DNA of 64,000 bases from Intrasporangium calvum (GCF_028446585.1 NZ_JAPFQL010000042.1:1-64000); one strand, 5' to 3'. Positions 19,024 to 29,034 are shown, numbered from the stretch's first letter. The notes: generated by a model not told the origin, from the sequence alone. Numbers and translations are program-made.

Positions 19024-20244
19024 TCACGGCGGGTAGTCGCCCGTCGGTGACGGGATGTAGCGCCAGAGGATGTCGGTCCAGAAGTACTGCCCGATGACGA
19101 AGGCGACGAGCAGCGGCACCGCGCGCAGGAGCAGCCGGGGCCACGTCGAGCCGCGACGGTCGCTCCAGCCCGCGCCCACGGCGACGGCGAGCAGCGGGAA
19201 GAGCGGGATGAGGTAGCGGAAGATGCTCGTGAAGGGGTCGAGGACTGCCGCGAGATAGGCGGGATAGGCCACGGTCCAGGTGCGCAGCTCGGCGCCCAGG
19301 CCCCGCGCCCACGGACCGGCCACCATGGCGACGATGACCACGGGGACGACGACGAGCCACACCGGCCCCCAGGTGTCGCCGAAGGCGTACTTCGACATCC
19401 CCAACCAGGGAGTGAACGGCTCCACCACTCCGGAGCCACGCCAGGCGGCCATCGTGTCGGTGTAGGCACTCCGCTCGCCCGTGCCCCACCAGGCGATGGC
19501 GGGCCAGAGGAGGCCGGCGATACCGCACCCGACCAGCGAAGCCAGCCCAGCGGCATACTCCTTGGTGGTGATCGGCCGGAGGCCGCGGGCCCGCCAGCGC
19601 AGCCACAGCGCGACGAGCGTGACGACCCCGAGCGGCACGGCGATGGGCCGGGCCAGGCCCAGGAGCACCGCGACCGCCGCGGCGACGAGCCAGCGTTCGC
19701 GCGCGAGGGCGTAGAGGGAGGCGAGCAGGAGGAGCATCGCGAGCGACTCGGTGTAGGCGAGTTGGAGCACGACCGAGGCCGGGAACGAGGCCCAGAGCAC
19801 GACGACGACCAGGGCCGCCCGTTCGCCGATGCGCTCGCGCAGGAGCACAGCCATGAGCAGGGCGGCGCCGAAGCCGGACAGCAGGGCGACGGTCGAGCCG
19901 GCCGCCGGGAAGTCCATCCCGGTGACGGCCATCAGCGCCCGGGACAGGAACGGGAAGAGCGGGTAGAACGCCCACGGGTTCTGCTGTGCGCCGCCGTCAG
20001 CCCCGCGCGGGACGTGGTCGGGGTAGCCGTCGTTCGCGATGATCTCGTACCACTGCCCGTCCCAGAGCGCGGTGAACGGGAAGTACGTGACGGGGACGTC
20101 GTCGCCGCCGGTCATGCCGCTCGGGACCTGGCCGGCCATGACGGCGAGCAGGATCGCCGTGGTGACCACCCGGCACGCGACATAGACCGCGAGCACGGTG
20201 AGGAGGAACGTCCTCAGCGGCCGGGTCCGGGCCTCGCTCCTCAT
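19024..20244 (-). CDS. PIG-V-like mannosyltransferase/integral membrane protein
   Basis: This 406-residue protein has about 10-12 transmembrane helices. It has WDGQWYEIIANDGYP after the first helix and NPWAFYPLFPFLSRAL, the pattern of PIG-V/GT-C-type polyprenol-sugar-dependent mannosyltransferases. It may glycosylate an envelope glycolipid or protein; donor and acceptor are unknown. EYAAGL between two helices is encoded by a dispersed repeat copy. Its start overlaps the DivIVA-like gene by 4 bases. Confidence 0.78.
   Translation of the reverse strand: MRSEARTRPLRTFLLTVLAVYVACRVVTTAILLAVMAGQVPSGMTGGDDVPVTYFPFTALWDGQWYEIIANDGYPDHVPRGADGGAQQNPWAFYPLFPFLSRALMAVTGMDFPAAGSTVALLSGFGAALLMAVLLRERIGERAALVVVVLWASFPASVVLQLAYTESLAMLLLLASLYALARERWLVAAAVAVLLGLARPIAVPLGVVTLVALWLRWRARGLRPITTKEYAAGLASLVGCGIAGLLWPAIAWWGTGERSAYTDTMAAWRGSGVVEPFTPWLGMSKYAFGDTWGPVWLVVVPVVIVAMVAGPWARGLGAELRTWTVAYPAYLAAVLDPFTSIFRYLIPLFPLLAVAVGAGWSDRRGSTWPRLLLRAVPLLVAFVIGQYFWTDILWRYIPSPTGDYPP
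19544..19558 (-). repeat. Dispersed repeat, core copy inside PIG-V-like gene
   Basis: AGCCCAGCGGCATAC. Read on the gene strand it gives EYAAGL, in a cytosolic or periplasmic loop of the membrane protein. Confidence 0.7.
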
Positions 20245-20608
20245 GCCTGCGGCGCGTCGTAATGCTCAGCGCGCTCCGGAGCCGGGAGCGGCTCGGCGAC
20301 CGGCTCGGCGACCGGCTCGGCGACCGGCTCTGAGCCCGCGCGGAGGAAGGCGATCTGCTCGTCCTTCTCGCGCAGCTCGCGACGGAGCCGCTCGAGCACC
20401 CCGTCGACCTGGCTCATCCGATAGCCCCGGAAGGTGACGTCGAACCGCAGCTCGTCGATGTCTGCGTCGTGCAGCTCACCCTCCGGCAGCGGCTCGTGGC
20501 TGAGCGAGGACGTGGCTCGGCCGAGACCGACGGCTCCGCCGGCCCATCCCAGCATCAGCGCGACAGCGAAGCACAGGACGACGATCCCGACGAGGAGGAT
20601 GAACCACT

Positions 20609-20612
<4 letters not shown>
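20241..20612 (-). CDS. DivIVA domain-containing membrane protein
   Basis: This 123-residue protein has an N-terminal transmembrane helix (WFILLVGIVVLCFAVALML), then FDVTFRGYRMSQVDGVLERLRRELREKDEQI, the DivIVA N-domain motif with the start of a coiled coil. A PVAE triple repeat (12-base DNA units) ends the protein. DivIVA-like proteins mark curved membrane at poles or septa. It overlaps both neighbours by 4 bases, so LOG, DivIVA-like and PIG-V-like genes are one transcript. Confidence 0.82.
20288..20330. repeat. 12-bp tandem repeat in DivIVA-like gene
   Basis: GACCGGCTCGGC repeats about 3.5 times and encodes PVAEPVAEPVAEP on the minus strand. Confidence 0.8.
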
Positions 20613-21460
<848 letters not shown>

Positions 21461-21477
21461 GGGCACCACCCTAAGCC

Positions 21478-22569
21478 TCAGCCGAGCCAGCGCAGCAGGG
21501 CCCGCTCGGCCTCCTCGTACTGCGTGACCGGGCAGCGCTCGTCGTCCATGTGCGCGAGGTTCGGGTCGCCGGGCCCGAAGTTGACGGCCGGGATGCCGAG
21601 CGCCGAGAAGCGCGCGACGTCGGTCCACCCCTCCTTCGGGTTGACCGGCAGCCCGAGCGCGGCCACGAAGTCGCGCGCCGCCGGCAGGTGCAGACCGGGG
21701 CGGGCGCCGTCCACGGCGTCGCCGAGCTCGCACTCGAACCCGTCGAAGACCTGCTGCACGTGGGCGTAGGCCGCCTCGACGTTCTTGTCCGGGGCGAAGC
21801 GGTAGTTGACCGTGACCGTGCACCGGTCGGGGATGACGTTGCCCGCGATCCCGCCGCTGATCCCCACGGCCTGCAGCGCCTCGTTGAAGACCAGCCCGTC
21901 GACCTCGATCTGCTCGGCCTGGTAGGCGGAGAGGCGGCCCAGCACCTGGGCCGCGTCGTGGATGGCGTTGTGACCCTTCCACGGGCGGGCCGAGTGCGCG
22001 GCGACGCCCTTGGTCGTCACGTCGACGCGCAGGGTGCCCTTGCAGCCGCCCTCGATGGCGCCGTCGGTCGGCTCGAGCAGGACCGCGAAGTCGGCGGCGA
22101 GCACGTCCGGGCGGTTGGCGGCGACGCGGCCGAGGCCGTTGTACTTGCCCTCGATCTCCTCGCAGTCGTAGAAGACGAAGGTGATGTCGCGCGACGGCTC
22201 CGGCACCCCTGCCGCGAGCTTGAGCATGACGGCGACGCCGCCCTTCATGTCGACGGTGCCCCGGCCCCACAGCACGCCCGCCTCGCGACGGGTCGGCAGG
22301 TTGGGCTCCGCCGCCAGCGGCACCGTGTCGAGGTGGCCGGCGAGGATGACCCGCTCGTCCCGGCCGAGGTTGGTCCGCGCGATGACGGAGTTGCCGTCAC
22401 GGAGGACCTCGAGGTGCCCGAGCGCCCGCAGCGCCGCCTCGACGGCATCCGCGAGCGGCGCCTCCTCCCAGCTCACCGACTGGATGTCGCACACGGCTGC
22501 GGTCAGGGTGACGACGTCACTGGACAGGTCGAGAAGGAGGCTGGTCCCGGGGACTGAGCTCGGCGGCAT
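21478..22569 (-). CDS. dapE: Succinyl-diaminopimelate desuccinylase
   Basis: This 363-residue M20 metallopeptidase has GHLDTVPL (metal His/Asp), [30 protein letters not shown] (catalytic Glu) and a dimerisation domain ([17 protein letters not shown]). It converts N-succinyl-LL-diaminopimelate to LL-diaminopimelate for lysine and peptidoglycan synthesis. It is divergent from dapD, giving two steps of the same pathway on either side of one promoter region. The start ATG lies in GCGGCATACG (reverse), a partial dispersed-repeat core. Confidence 0.94.
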   Translation of the reverse strand: MPPSSVPGTSLLLDLSSDVVTLTAAVCDIQSVSWEEAPLADAVEAALRALGHLEVLRDGNSVIARTNLGRDERVILAGHLDTVPLAAEPNLPTRREAGVLWGRGTVDMKGGVAVMLKLAAGVPEPSRDITFVFYDCEEIEGKYNGLGRVAANRPDVLAADFAVLLEPTDGAIEGGCKGTLRVDVTTKGVAAHSARPWKGHNAIHDAAQVLGRLSAYQAEQIEVDGLVFNEALQAVGISGGIAGNVIPDRCTVTVNYRFAPDKNVEAAYAHVQQVFDGFECELGDAVDGARPGLHLPAARDFVAALGLPVNPKEGWTDVARFSALGIPAVNFGPGDPNLAHMDDERCPVTQYEEAERALLRWLG

Positions 22570-22659
22570 ACGGGAAGGCTAGTCGTTCAGGCCCGAAGGG
22601 CCCGCCCGCGCCTCGGGCCCCGTTCCCGCGCGGCCCGCGACCCCAATACCCTTGGGCCC
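22570..22659. promoter_or_regulatory. Divergent dapE-dapD promoter region
   Basis: A 90-base gap contains an inverted repeat GGCCCGA/TCGGGCC (22590-22619) and must promote both dap genes. No clear -35/-10 pair was found by eye. Confidence 0.45.
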
Positions 22660-23589
22660 ATGTCTGAGCGCAGCGCATGGGGATACGGACTCGCCACCAT
22701 CACCGACGGGGGGCAGGTCCTCGACACGTGGTTCCCGGCACCCGCCCTCGGGAGCCGACCCGACGACGCCACCGCCCCCGAGGGGCTCGAGGCGCTCGTC
22801 CGGACCGACGAGCAGCGCCGCGTGCGCACCGAGGTCGTCCTCGTCGAGATCGACCTCGACGCCGCCCCGGCCGGCGCGTCCGACGCCTACCTGCGCCTCC
22901 ACCTGCTCTCCCACTGCCTCGTGCAGCCCAACACGATCAACCTCGACGGCATCTTCGGCGCCCTCGCCAACGTCGTCTGGACCAACCACGGCCCGTGCGC
23001 GGTCGAGGACTTCGAGCAGACCCGGCTGCGCCTGCGGGCCAGCGGCCCGGTCCAGGTCTTCGGCGTGGACAAGTTCCCCCGGATGACGGACTACGTCGTG
23101 CCCCCCGGCGTGCGGATCGCCGATGCCGACCGCGTCCGCCTCGGAGCCCACCTGTCCCCCGGCACGACCGTCATGCACGAGGGCTTCTGCAACTTCAACG
23201 CCGGCACCCTCGGCACCTCGATGGTCGAGGGCCGCATCGTGGCGGGGGTCACCGTGGGCGACGGCTCCGACATCGGCGGCGGCTCATCGATCATGGGCAC
23301 CCTCTCCGGCGGCGGCAAGGAACGCGTCAGCATCGGCGAGCGTTGTCTGCTCGGCGCGAACTCCGGGATCGGCATCGCACTCGGCGACGACTGTGTCGTC
23401 GAGGCCGGTCTCTACGTGACCGCCGGGACGAAGGTGACGCTGCCCGACGGGTCCGTGGTCAAGGCCAAGGAGCTCTCGGGGTCCAACAACGTGCTCTTCG
23501 TCCGCAACAGCGAGACCGGTGCCGTCGAGGCCCGCTCCCGCAAGGGAACGGGCATCACGCTCAACGAGGCACTGCACGCCAACGACTGA
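22660..23589 (+). CDS. dapD: 2,3,4,5-tetrahydropyridine-2,6-dicarboxylate N-succinyltransferase
   Basis: This 309-residue protein has a left-handed beta-helix of hexapeptide repeats ([39 protein letters not shown]) and an actinobacterial DapD N-domain ([20 protein letters not shown]). It uses succinyl-CoA to acylate tetrahydrodipicolinate in the succinylase branch of DAP synthesis. Pathway partners dapE (adjacent) and a DapC-type aminotransferase (26.3 kb) are in the window. Confidence 0.94.
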   Translation: MSERSAWGYGLATITDGGQVLDTWFPAPALGSRPDDATAPEGLEALVRTDEQRRVRTEVVLVEIDLDAAPAGASDAYLRLHLLSHCLVQPNTINLDGIFGALANVVWTNHGPCAVEDFEQTRLRLRASGPVQVFGVDKFPRMTDYVVPPGVRIADADRVRLGAHLSPGTTVMHEGFCNFNAGTLGTSMVEGRIVAGVTVGDGSDIGGGSSIMGTLSGGGKERVSIGERCLLGANSGIGIALGDDCVVEAGLYVTAGTKVTLPDGSVVKAKELSGSNNVLFVRNSETGAVEARSRKGTGITLNEALHAND

Positions 23590-23594
23590 GCCCG

Positions 23595-23662
23595 ACGATC
23601 CAGCCACGCGACCCAGCCACGCGAACCAGCCACGCGAACCACCGACGCGAACCACCGACGAC
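23595..23662. repeat. Degenerate short tandem repeat
   Basis: The unit CCAGCCACGCGAACCAC-like repeats about four times with drift (CACGCGACC, CACGCGAACC, GACGCGAACC). It fills the gap between dapD and the next gene. Confidence 0.65.
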
Positions 23663-23673
23663 GGACAGGACCC

Positions 23674-24552
23674 ATGCCCCATGAACGCCTCGGCCTCGTG
23701 ATGGACGAGTCCGGCGTCACGTCCCACCCGCCACGCCGCCGACGCCGCGGTCGCATCGCGCTGCTCCTCGTCGTCGCGCTCGTCGCCGGCGGCGGCTGGC
23801 TGGCCTCGCGGTTCCTCTACGACAGCCTCCGCACGCCCCGGTGCACGATCACGGCCGCCGGGATGACCGAGAGCTTCGACCCCGAGCAGACGGGCAACGC
23901 CGCGCTCATCACCGCGCTGTCGATCAAGCGGGACCTGCCCCCGCGCGCGGCGACGATCGCGCTGACGACGGCCTACCAGGAGTCGAAGATCCTCAACATC
24001 ACCTACGGCGACCGGGACTCGCTGGGGCTCTTCCAGCAGCGGCCGAGCCAGGGCTGGGGCACCAAGGAGCAGATCCTCGACCCCGTCTACTCGACGAACA
24101 AGTTCTACGACGCCCTGCTCAAGGTCGAGGACTACGAGCACGCAGACATCACCGAGATCGCGCAGAAGGTGCAGCGCAGCGGCTACCCGGAGGCCTACCG
24201 GGACCACGAGGGCCAGGGGCGGGTGCTCGCGTCGGCCCTGAGCGGCCACTCCCCCGCAGGTCTGACCTGCCGGCTCGCCGAGGCCACCGGCGCGGCGAAG
24301 CCCGCGGCGGTCGCGAAGGCGCTCGCCACCGAGATGGGCGTGAAGCAGGCCGAGGCGACCGGCGACGTCCTCACCGTGACGGCTCCCGACCAGCAGACCG
24401 CCTGGGCCGTCGCCCACTGGTCCGTGGCGCGGGCCGCCCAGTTCGGGGCGACGCGCGTCACCATCGGCGAGCGTGCGTGGGACCGGGAGGCGGGCGACGA
24501 CGGGTGGTCCGAGGGTGCCGCCTCGACGACGGTGACGGTCACCCTGGGCTGA
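23674..24552 (+). CDS. Membrane-anchored lysozyme/transglycosylase-like hypothetical protein
   Basis: The protein has 292 residues. A basic N-terminus and one transmembrane segment (IALLLVVALVAGGGWLA) are followed by an extracellular domain with TTAYQESKILNITYGDRDSLGLFQQRPSQGWGT. The Glu-containing helix and SLGLFQQRPSQGWG pattern are shared by many actinobacterial secreted proteins that resemble lytic transglycosylases, but catalysis is not established. ATG 23674 could be replaced by 23704 (MDESGVTSHP). The C-terminal half is not recognised. Confidence 0.72.
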   Translation: MPHERLGLVMDESGVTSHPPRRRRRGRIALLLVVALVAGGGWLASRFLYDSLRTPRCTITAAGMTESFDPEQTGNAALITALSIKRDLPPRAATIALTTAYQESKILNITYGDRDSLGLFQQRPSQGWGTKEQILDPVYSTNKFYDALLKVEDYEHADITEIAQKVQRSGYPEAYRDHEGQGRVLASALSGHSPAGLTCRLAEATGAAKPAAVAKALATEMGVKQAEATGDVLTVTAPDQQTAWAVAHWSVARAAQFGATRVTIGERAWDREAGDDGWSEGAASTTVTVTLG

Positions 24553-24564
24553 GCCGCGACGGCG

Positions 24565-24684
24565 CTCCACCACGCATCGGGCTCGGGCGCGAACCGCGTC
24601 GCCCGTCGCGCCACCCTCCCACCACGCATCGGGCCCCGGACCGACATGCGTCGGGCCGGGGCCGGAAGATGCGTCGAGCGTCGG
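24565..24684. repeat. Intergenic repeat cluster with GCATCGGGC / GCGTCGGGC motifs
   Basis: ACCACGCATCGGGC occurs twice as a direct repeat, followed by ATGCGTCGGGCCGGGGCC and GATGCGTCGAGCG. Parts can pair (GGGCCCCGG with CCGGGGCC). It lies between convergent genes and resembles 49908-49985. Confidence 0.6.
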
Positions 24685-25965
24685 TCAGCCCTGGTAGTGA
24701 CGCTCCGTCTGGCCGACGTAGATCTGGCGCGGACGGCCGATCTTGGTCTCCTGGTCGGTGATCATCTCGCGCCACTGGGCGATCCAGCCCGGCAGACGGC
24801 CGATCGCGAACAGCACGGTGAACATCTTCGACGGGAAGCCCATCGCCTTGTAGATGAGGCCCGTGTAGAAGTCGACGTTGGGGTAGAGGCGACGCTCGAC
24901 GAAGTAGTCGTCGGCGAGCGCGATCTCCTCGAGCTGCTTGGCGATGTCGAGCAGCGGGTCGTTCTTGCCGAGCTTGGCGAGGATCTCGTCGGCGGCCTGC
25001 TTGATCAGGGCGGCGCGCGGGTCGTAGTTCTTGTAGACCCGGTGGCCGAAGCCCATCAGCCGGATGCCGTCCTCCTTGTTCTTGACCCGCTGCATGAACT
25101 GCTTGGGGTCCTCGCCGGAGCTGCGCAGGTCGCCGAGCATCTCGAGGACGGCCTGGTTGGCGCCGCCGTGCAGGGGCCCGGAGAGGGCGTGGATGCCGGC
25201 GGAGACGGAGTTGAACAGGTTGGCGTGGGCGGAGCCGACGAGACGGACCGTGGAGGTGGAGCAGTTCTGCTCGTGGTCGGCGTGGAGGATGAAGAGCAGG
25301 TCGAGCGCCTTGGCGACGGTCTCGTCGACGACGTAGGGCTCGGCCGGCACGCCGAAGGTCATCCGGAGGAAGTTCTCGACGAAGTTGAGCGAGTTGTCGG
25401 GATAGATGAACGCCTGCCCGACGGACTTCTTGTAGGCGTAGGCCGCGATGGTCGGCAGCTTGGCAAGGAGGCGGATCGTGCTGATCTCGACCTGCTCCTC
25501 GTCGAAGGGGTCGAGGCTGTCCTGGTAGAACGTGCCGAGCGCGGAGACGGCCGAGGAGAGCACCGGCATCGGGTGCGCGTCGCGCGGGAAGCCGTTGAAG
25601 AAGGCGCGCAGGTCCTCGTGGAGCATCGTGTGCCGGCTGATCAGCTCCTCGAACCGGGCCAGCTCGTCGCTCGTCGGCAGCTCGCCGTAGATGAGGAGGT
25701 AGGAGACCTCGACGAAGCTGGAGGCGCGGGCGAGCTCCTCGATCGGGTAGCCGCGGTAGCGCAGGATGCCCTGGTCACCGTCGATGTAGGTCACGGCGCT
25801 CTTGCACGACGCGGTGTTGACGAAGCCGACGTCGTAGGTGACCAGACCGGTCTCCTTGAGCAGCGAGTTGACCCCCAGCCCGTTGCTGCCTTCGGAGGCC
25901 GCGACTCCTGGGAACGTGAGTTCCTTGTCGCCGACCTTGAGCGTCGCGTCCACTGCGTTCGTCAC
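24685..25965 (-). CDS. gltA: Citrate synthase
   Basis: The protein has 426 residues from GTG 25965, with GGAGGC upstream; the frame stays open further upstream by chance. It contains YIDGDQGILRYRGYPIEELA, LHADHEQNCSTSTVRLVGS, SGPLHGGANQAVLEML and GFGHRVYKNYDPRA, with the catalytic His pair and Asp in the usual places. It is a type I, GltA-like enzyme catalysing entry of acetyl-CoA into the TCA cycle. Confidence 0.96.
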   Translation of the reverse strand: MTNAVDATLKVGDKELTFPGVAASEGSNGLGVNSLLKETGLVTYDVGFVNTASCKSAVTYIDGDQGILRYRGYPIEELARASSFVEVSYLLIYGELPTSDELARFEELISRHTMLHEDLRAFFNGFPRDAHPMPVLSSAVSALGTFYQDSLDPFDEEQVEISTIRLLAKLPTIAAYAYKKSVGQAFIYPDNSLNFVENFLRMTFGVPAEPYVVDETVAKALDLLFILHADHEQNCSTSTVRLVGSAHANLFNSVSAGIHALSGPLHGGANQAVLEMLGDLRSSGEDPKQFMQRVKNKEDGIRLMGFGHRVYKNYDPRAALIKQAADEILAKLGKNDPLLDIAKQLEEIALADDYFVERRLYPNVDFYTGLIYKAMGFPSKMFTVLFAIGRLPGWIAQWREMITDQETKIGRPRQIYVGQTERHYQG

Positions 25966-26090
25966 TGTTGATTCGCCTCCTCGAGAACCGACCGACGGGC
26001 CGGGATGTCCGCAAGGGACGTTACCCCAGCGGGGTGTCCGCGCGAAAAGGAGGTCCGGCCCGTGACTGCACGGGGGGATTGAGCGGATTC

Positions 26091-26113
26091 CGTATGCCGC
26101 TGGGCTCGCTCCC
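26091..26113 (+). repeat. Dispersed repeat, full copy upstream of gltA
   Basis: A full match, followed by CCGGGTCC as in the mshB copy at 31160. Confidence 0.85.
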
Positions 26114-26154
26114 CGGGTCCCGCCCCACTCTCGGGTCGGATCGTCTCGAGCCAG

Positions 26155-26265
26155 AACTGCGCACTCCTGGTCCGCGTCCGCAGTTGCAGCAGGAGTGCGC
26201 GGTGCAGCACGCACGGGAGCGGCAAGTGCGCACGTCATCCAGAAGTGCGCACTCCTCGACCCGGC
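26155..26265. repeat. Inverted/direct repeat cluster around GTGCGCAC
   Basis: CTGCGCACTCCTG pairs with CAGGAGTGCGC around GTCCGCGTCCGCAGTTGCAG. Further copies AAGTGCGCAC and AGAAGTGCGCACTCCTCG follow. It could form alternative hairpins downstream of the aminotransferase gene. Confidence 0.6.
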
Positions 26266-26326
26266 ACCGGCCCCGGGAACCGGGCGCGCGACGGGGTCGA
26301 TCCAGTGGGGCGGGCGCTCACTCGCG

Positions 26327-27439
26327 CTAGAGCCGGGTGGCCGCCGCCCTGATCCGTTCGTCGGTTGCCGTGAGGGCGATGCGCACGTGCTGGGCTCCGG
26401 CGGGGCCGTAGAACGAGCCGGGTGCGACGAGGATGCCGCGGTCGGCCAGGTCGGAAACCGTTGTCCAGCAGTCCTCTTCGCGAGTTGCCCAGAGGTAGAG
26501 GCCCGCCTCGGAGTAGTCGACGCGCAGGCCGGCGCGCTGCACCGCCTCGAGCAGGATCTCGCGGCGCAGGCCGTAGGTGTCGCGCTGCTCGGCGACGTGC
26601 TCGTCGTCGCGCAGGGCCGCGGCCATGGCGTGCTGGATCGGCGCGGGCATCATCATGCCGGCGTGCTTGCGGACCTCGCGGATGCGGGCGATCAGGTCGG
26701 CGTCGCCGGCGAGGAACGCGGCGCGGTAGCCAGCGAGGTTGGACTGCTTGGAGAGGGAGTAGACGGACAGCAGGCCGGTGTGGTCGCCGCCGCACACGTC
26801 GGGGTGCAGGATGCTCGGCGTCGCCTTGCCGAGCTGTCCGGGCCGCCAGTCGAGCTCGGCGTAGCACTCGTCGCTCGCGACGACGACGCCGTGCTCGCGC
26901 GCCCAGGAGACGACCTTGGCGAGGTGCTCGACGCCGAGGACCTGGCCGTTGGGGTTGCCGGGGCTGTTGAGCCAGAGCAGCTTGGGCGTCGTGGCCCGGG
27001 TGAGCGGCCCGAGGCTGGTCAGGGACTGGACGACGACGGCGGTGGCACCGGCGAGGCGGGCCCCGACGTCGTAGGTCGGGTAGGCGACCTGCGGGATGCC
27101 GACGACGTCGCCGGGCCCGAGCCCGAGGAAGGTCGGCAGCCAGGCGACGAGCTCCTTGCTGCCGATGGTCGGCAGGACCTGGGTCGGCTCGAGCCCGGGG
27201 ACGCCGCGGCGGCGGGCGAACCAGTCGCAGATCGCCGCGCGGACCTCTTCGGTCCCGATCGTCAGGGGATAGCCGTGGGCGTCGGCCGCCTCGGCGAGGG
27301 CTCGCTGGACGAACGCGGGCGTGGGGTCGACGGGTGTGCCGACGGAGAGGTCGACAAGGCCCTCAGAATGAGCACTCGCCCGCGCCCGGTAGGGCGCGAG
27401 CGAGTCCCATGGGAAATCCGGTAGGGAACGGTCGATCAC
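26327..27439 (-). CDS. dapC: PLP-dependent aminotransferase, DapC-type
   Basis: The protein has 370 residues. GTG 27439 overlaps the ferredoxin stop (GTGA). This is a fold-type I aminotransferase: LPTIGSKELVAWLP, NSPGNPNGQVLG, ASDECYAELDW and the PLP lysine in YSLSKQSNLAGYR. The ferredoxin-aminotransferase pair is conserved in Actinobacteria and annotated as N-succinyldiaminopimelate aminotransferase. With dapD and dapE nearby that role is likely, although substrate is not readable from sequence. Confidence 0.85.
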   Translation of the reverse strand: MIDRSLPDFPWDSLAPYRARASAHSEGLVDLSVGTPVDPTPAFVQRALAEAADAHGYPLTIGTEEVRAAICDWFARRRGVPGLEPTQVLPTIGSKELVAWLPTFLGLGPGDVVGIPQVAYPTYDVGARLAGATAVVVQSLTSLGPLTRATTPKLLWLNSPGNPNGQVLGVEHLAKVVSWAREHGVVVASDECYAELDWRPGQLGKATPSILHPDVCGGDHTGLLSVYSLSKQSNLAGYRAAFLAGDADLIARIREVRKHAGMMMPAPIQHAMAAALRDDEHVAEQRDTYGLRREILLEAVQRAGLRVDYSEAGLYLWATREEDCWTTVSDLADRGILVAPGSFYGPAGAQHVRIALTATDERIRAAATRL

Positions 27440-27762
27440 TCGGCGTTGCCCTGAGGTGGCAGCGCCACGATGAGCGGGTGGTCCTTGGCGATCTGGCCCA
27501 TCTTGGCCGCGCCGCCGGGGCTGCCGAGGTCGTCGAAGAACTCGACGTTGGCGTTGTAGTAGTCGGCCCACTCCTCGGGGACGTCGTCCTCGTAGTAGAT
27601 GGCCTCGACGGGACAGACCGGCTCGCACGCGCCGCAGTCGACGCACTCGTCGGGGTGGATGTAGAGCGATCGAATGCCCTCATAGATGCAGTCGACCGGA
27701 CACTCCTCGATGCACGCCTTGTCCTTGACGTCGACACAAGGCTGGGCGATGACGTAGGTCAT
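27436..27762 (-). CDS. fdxA: Ferredoxin, 7Fe/[3Fe-4S][4Fe-4S] type
   Basis: This 108-residue protein has two cluster motifs: an N-terminal site (CVDVKDKACIEECPVDC) and the classic CVDCGACEPVCPVEAI. The C-terminal extension (EEWADYYNANVEFF) is typical of mycobacterial FdxA/FdxC. It is a cytosolic electron carrier; its redox partner is unknown. AGGAGG lies 12 bases before the ATG. Confidence 0.93.
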   Translation of the reverse strand: MTYVIAQPCVDVKDKACIEECPVDCIYEGIRSLYIHPDECVDCGACEPVCPVEAIYYEDDVPEEWADYYNANVEFFDDLGSPGGAAKMGQIAKDHPLIVALPPQGNAE

Positions 27763-27814
27763 GAAGACCGGACCTCCTACAGGAGCGATGAGAGAGCGGT
27801 TCGTGCTCGCGCCT

Positions 27815-27820
27815 AGTATG
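27815..27820 (+). promoter_or_regulatory. Likely -10 element of a leaderless GNAT transcript
   Basis: TAGTAT ends 6 bases before ATG 27827, the spacing seen for leaderless actinobacterial mRNAs. No ribosome site is present. The first T of this element is part of an in-frame TAG that ends other upstream frames. Confidence 0.45.
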
Positions 27821-27826
27821 CCGGAC

Positions 27827-28867
27827 ATGGCCGACGCGTCTAGGGACCGCCCCTCCGATAGGACGGAAGTAACAGACCCGACGGCCCGCTTGCGGGAGGG
27901 TAGCCGCGTCGTCGTGCGGCAGCGCCTCGGTGGCCGCGAGGTCACGGACGTCATCGGCGAACTCGTCGAGCGCACCGCGGACGTGCTCGTCCTCGAGACC
28001 AAGGCGGGGCGCGTGGAGGTGCCGCGACGTGAGGTGGTCGCGGCCAAGCCCGTCCCGCCGCGCCCGACCCGACCCGGCCCGGCGCACCTGCGCGTCTCGC
28101 TCGACGACCTCGCGCGCCTCGGTGCCGAGGGCTGGGTCGCCGTCGACGAGGAGCCGCTGGGCACGTGGCTGCTGCGGTCGGCGCCGGGCTACACGGGCCG
28201 GGCCAACTCGGCTCTCGTCGTGGGCCCGCCGCCCGAGGACCTCGACGCCGCGATCGACCGGGCCGAGCGCTGGTACGCCGCCCGCGGCCAGCGCGCGATG
28301 TTCCAGGTCAACGGCCCGACGGGTTTCTCCGTCGCCGGAGACCCGACCGGGGCGCGGCTTCTCGAGCGCGGCTACGTCGCCGGCGGCGGGCGCCAGGACT
28401 GGGACCGCGTCCTCGTCATGACGGGTCCGGCCTCCGGGATTCCCGCTCCGGGGGCTGAGGCCCCGCAGATCGAGGTCGTCGACGAGCTGACCGACGAGTG
28501 GCTGGCCGCCTACAGCGGGGGCCGTCCCACGGTTCCCGGCATCACCGAGGCCGTCCTCACGGGCAGCGAGCGGCAGCTCTTCCTCTCCATCCGCGACGTG
28601 AGCAGCGACGAGGTCGTCGCGGTCGTCCGGCTGGCCCTGCACACCGGCTGGGTCGGCGTCTTCGGCCTCTGGGTGGACCCCCAGCACCGCCGCCGTGGCC
28701 TGGCCCGGGCGGTCATGGCCGCGGTCGGCCGGATCGCCCGTCAGGACCGCCGTCCGGCCATCTACCTGCAGGTGTCGGGCGACAACGACGCGGCCATCAC
28801 CTTCTACGAGGCGCTCGGCTTCACGGTGCACCACGAGTACACCTACCTGGTGCAGCCCACCCCCTGA
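27827..28867 (+). CDS. GNAT N-acetyltransferase with N-terminal SH3-like extension
   Basis: The protein has 346 residues. ATG 27827 is chosen because of the -10-like TAGTAT; ATG 27818 is in frame but overlaps it. About residues 20-75 form a small beta domain (GSRVVVRQRLGGREVTDVIG). The C-terminal GNAT domain shows VGVFGLWVDPQHRRRGLARAVMAAV (acetyl-CoA loop) and LQVSGDNDAAITFYEALGF. Similar actinobacterial proteins are annotated as N-acetylglutamate-synthase-like, but the substrate is unknown. It is divergent from fdxA. Confidence 0.85.
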   Translation: MADASRDRPSDRTEVTDPTARLREGSRVVVRQRLGGREVTDVIGELVERTADVLVLETKAGRVEVPRREVVAAKPVPPRPTRPGPAHLRVSLDDLARLGAEGWVAVDEEPLGTWLLRSAPGYTGRANSALVVGPPPEDLDAAIDRAERWYAARGQRAMFQVNGPTGFSVAGDPTGARLLERGYVAGGGRQDWDRVLVMTGPASGIPAPGAEAPQIEVVDELTDEWLAAYSGGRPTVPGITEAVLTGSERQLFLSIRDVSSDEVVAVVRLALHTGWVGVFGLWVDPQHRRRGLARAVMAAVGRIARQDRRPAIYLQVSGDNDAAITFYEALGFTVHHEYTYLVQPTP

Positions 28868-28906
28868 CGATCGAAAGAGCAGTTCGCGCGCTCGCGGCTG
28901 CCCTCC

Positions 28907-28930
28907 ACTTTCCCGCACAGGCGGGAAAGT
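28907..28930. terminator. Perfect 10-bp hairpin
   Basis: ACTTTCCCGC pairs with GCGGGAAAGT around ACAG, 40 bases after the GNAT stop. Confidence 0.65.
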
Positions 28931-28966
28931 CGCGCTGCGGCACTCGCCGACTCAGCTCACCCAGAG

Positions 28967-29017
28967 GTATGCCGCTGGGACCGCGCCCGGGAGCGGGAGC
29001 GAGCCCAGCGGCATACG
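28967..29017. repeat. Inverted pair of dispersed repeats
   Basis: GTATGCCGCTGGG (28967-28979) faces CCCAGCGGCATAC; the second copy is a full one (28995-29017). Together they form a 13-bp stem with a GC-rich loop between convergent GNAT and VanW genes. Confidence 0.85.
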
Positions 29018-29034
29018 GCCAAAGGGGTCCCCGG

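Larger units (their letters stand above)
25966..26326. other. Gene-free stretch upstream of gltA
   Basis: This 361-base stretch holds the gltA promoter, a full dispersed-repeat copy (26091-26113) and a cluster of GTGCGCAC repeats (26155-26265). I see no convincing gene in it; open frames here have no ribosome site or family motif. Confidence 0.7.

Noticed and set aside
23595-23662. Possible CRISPR array
   Set aside because: Units are short, degenerate and tandem without spacers, and no cas gene is present.
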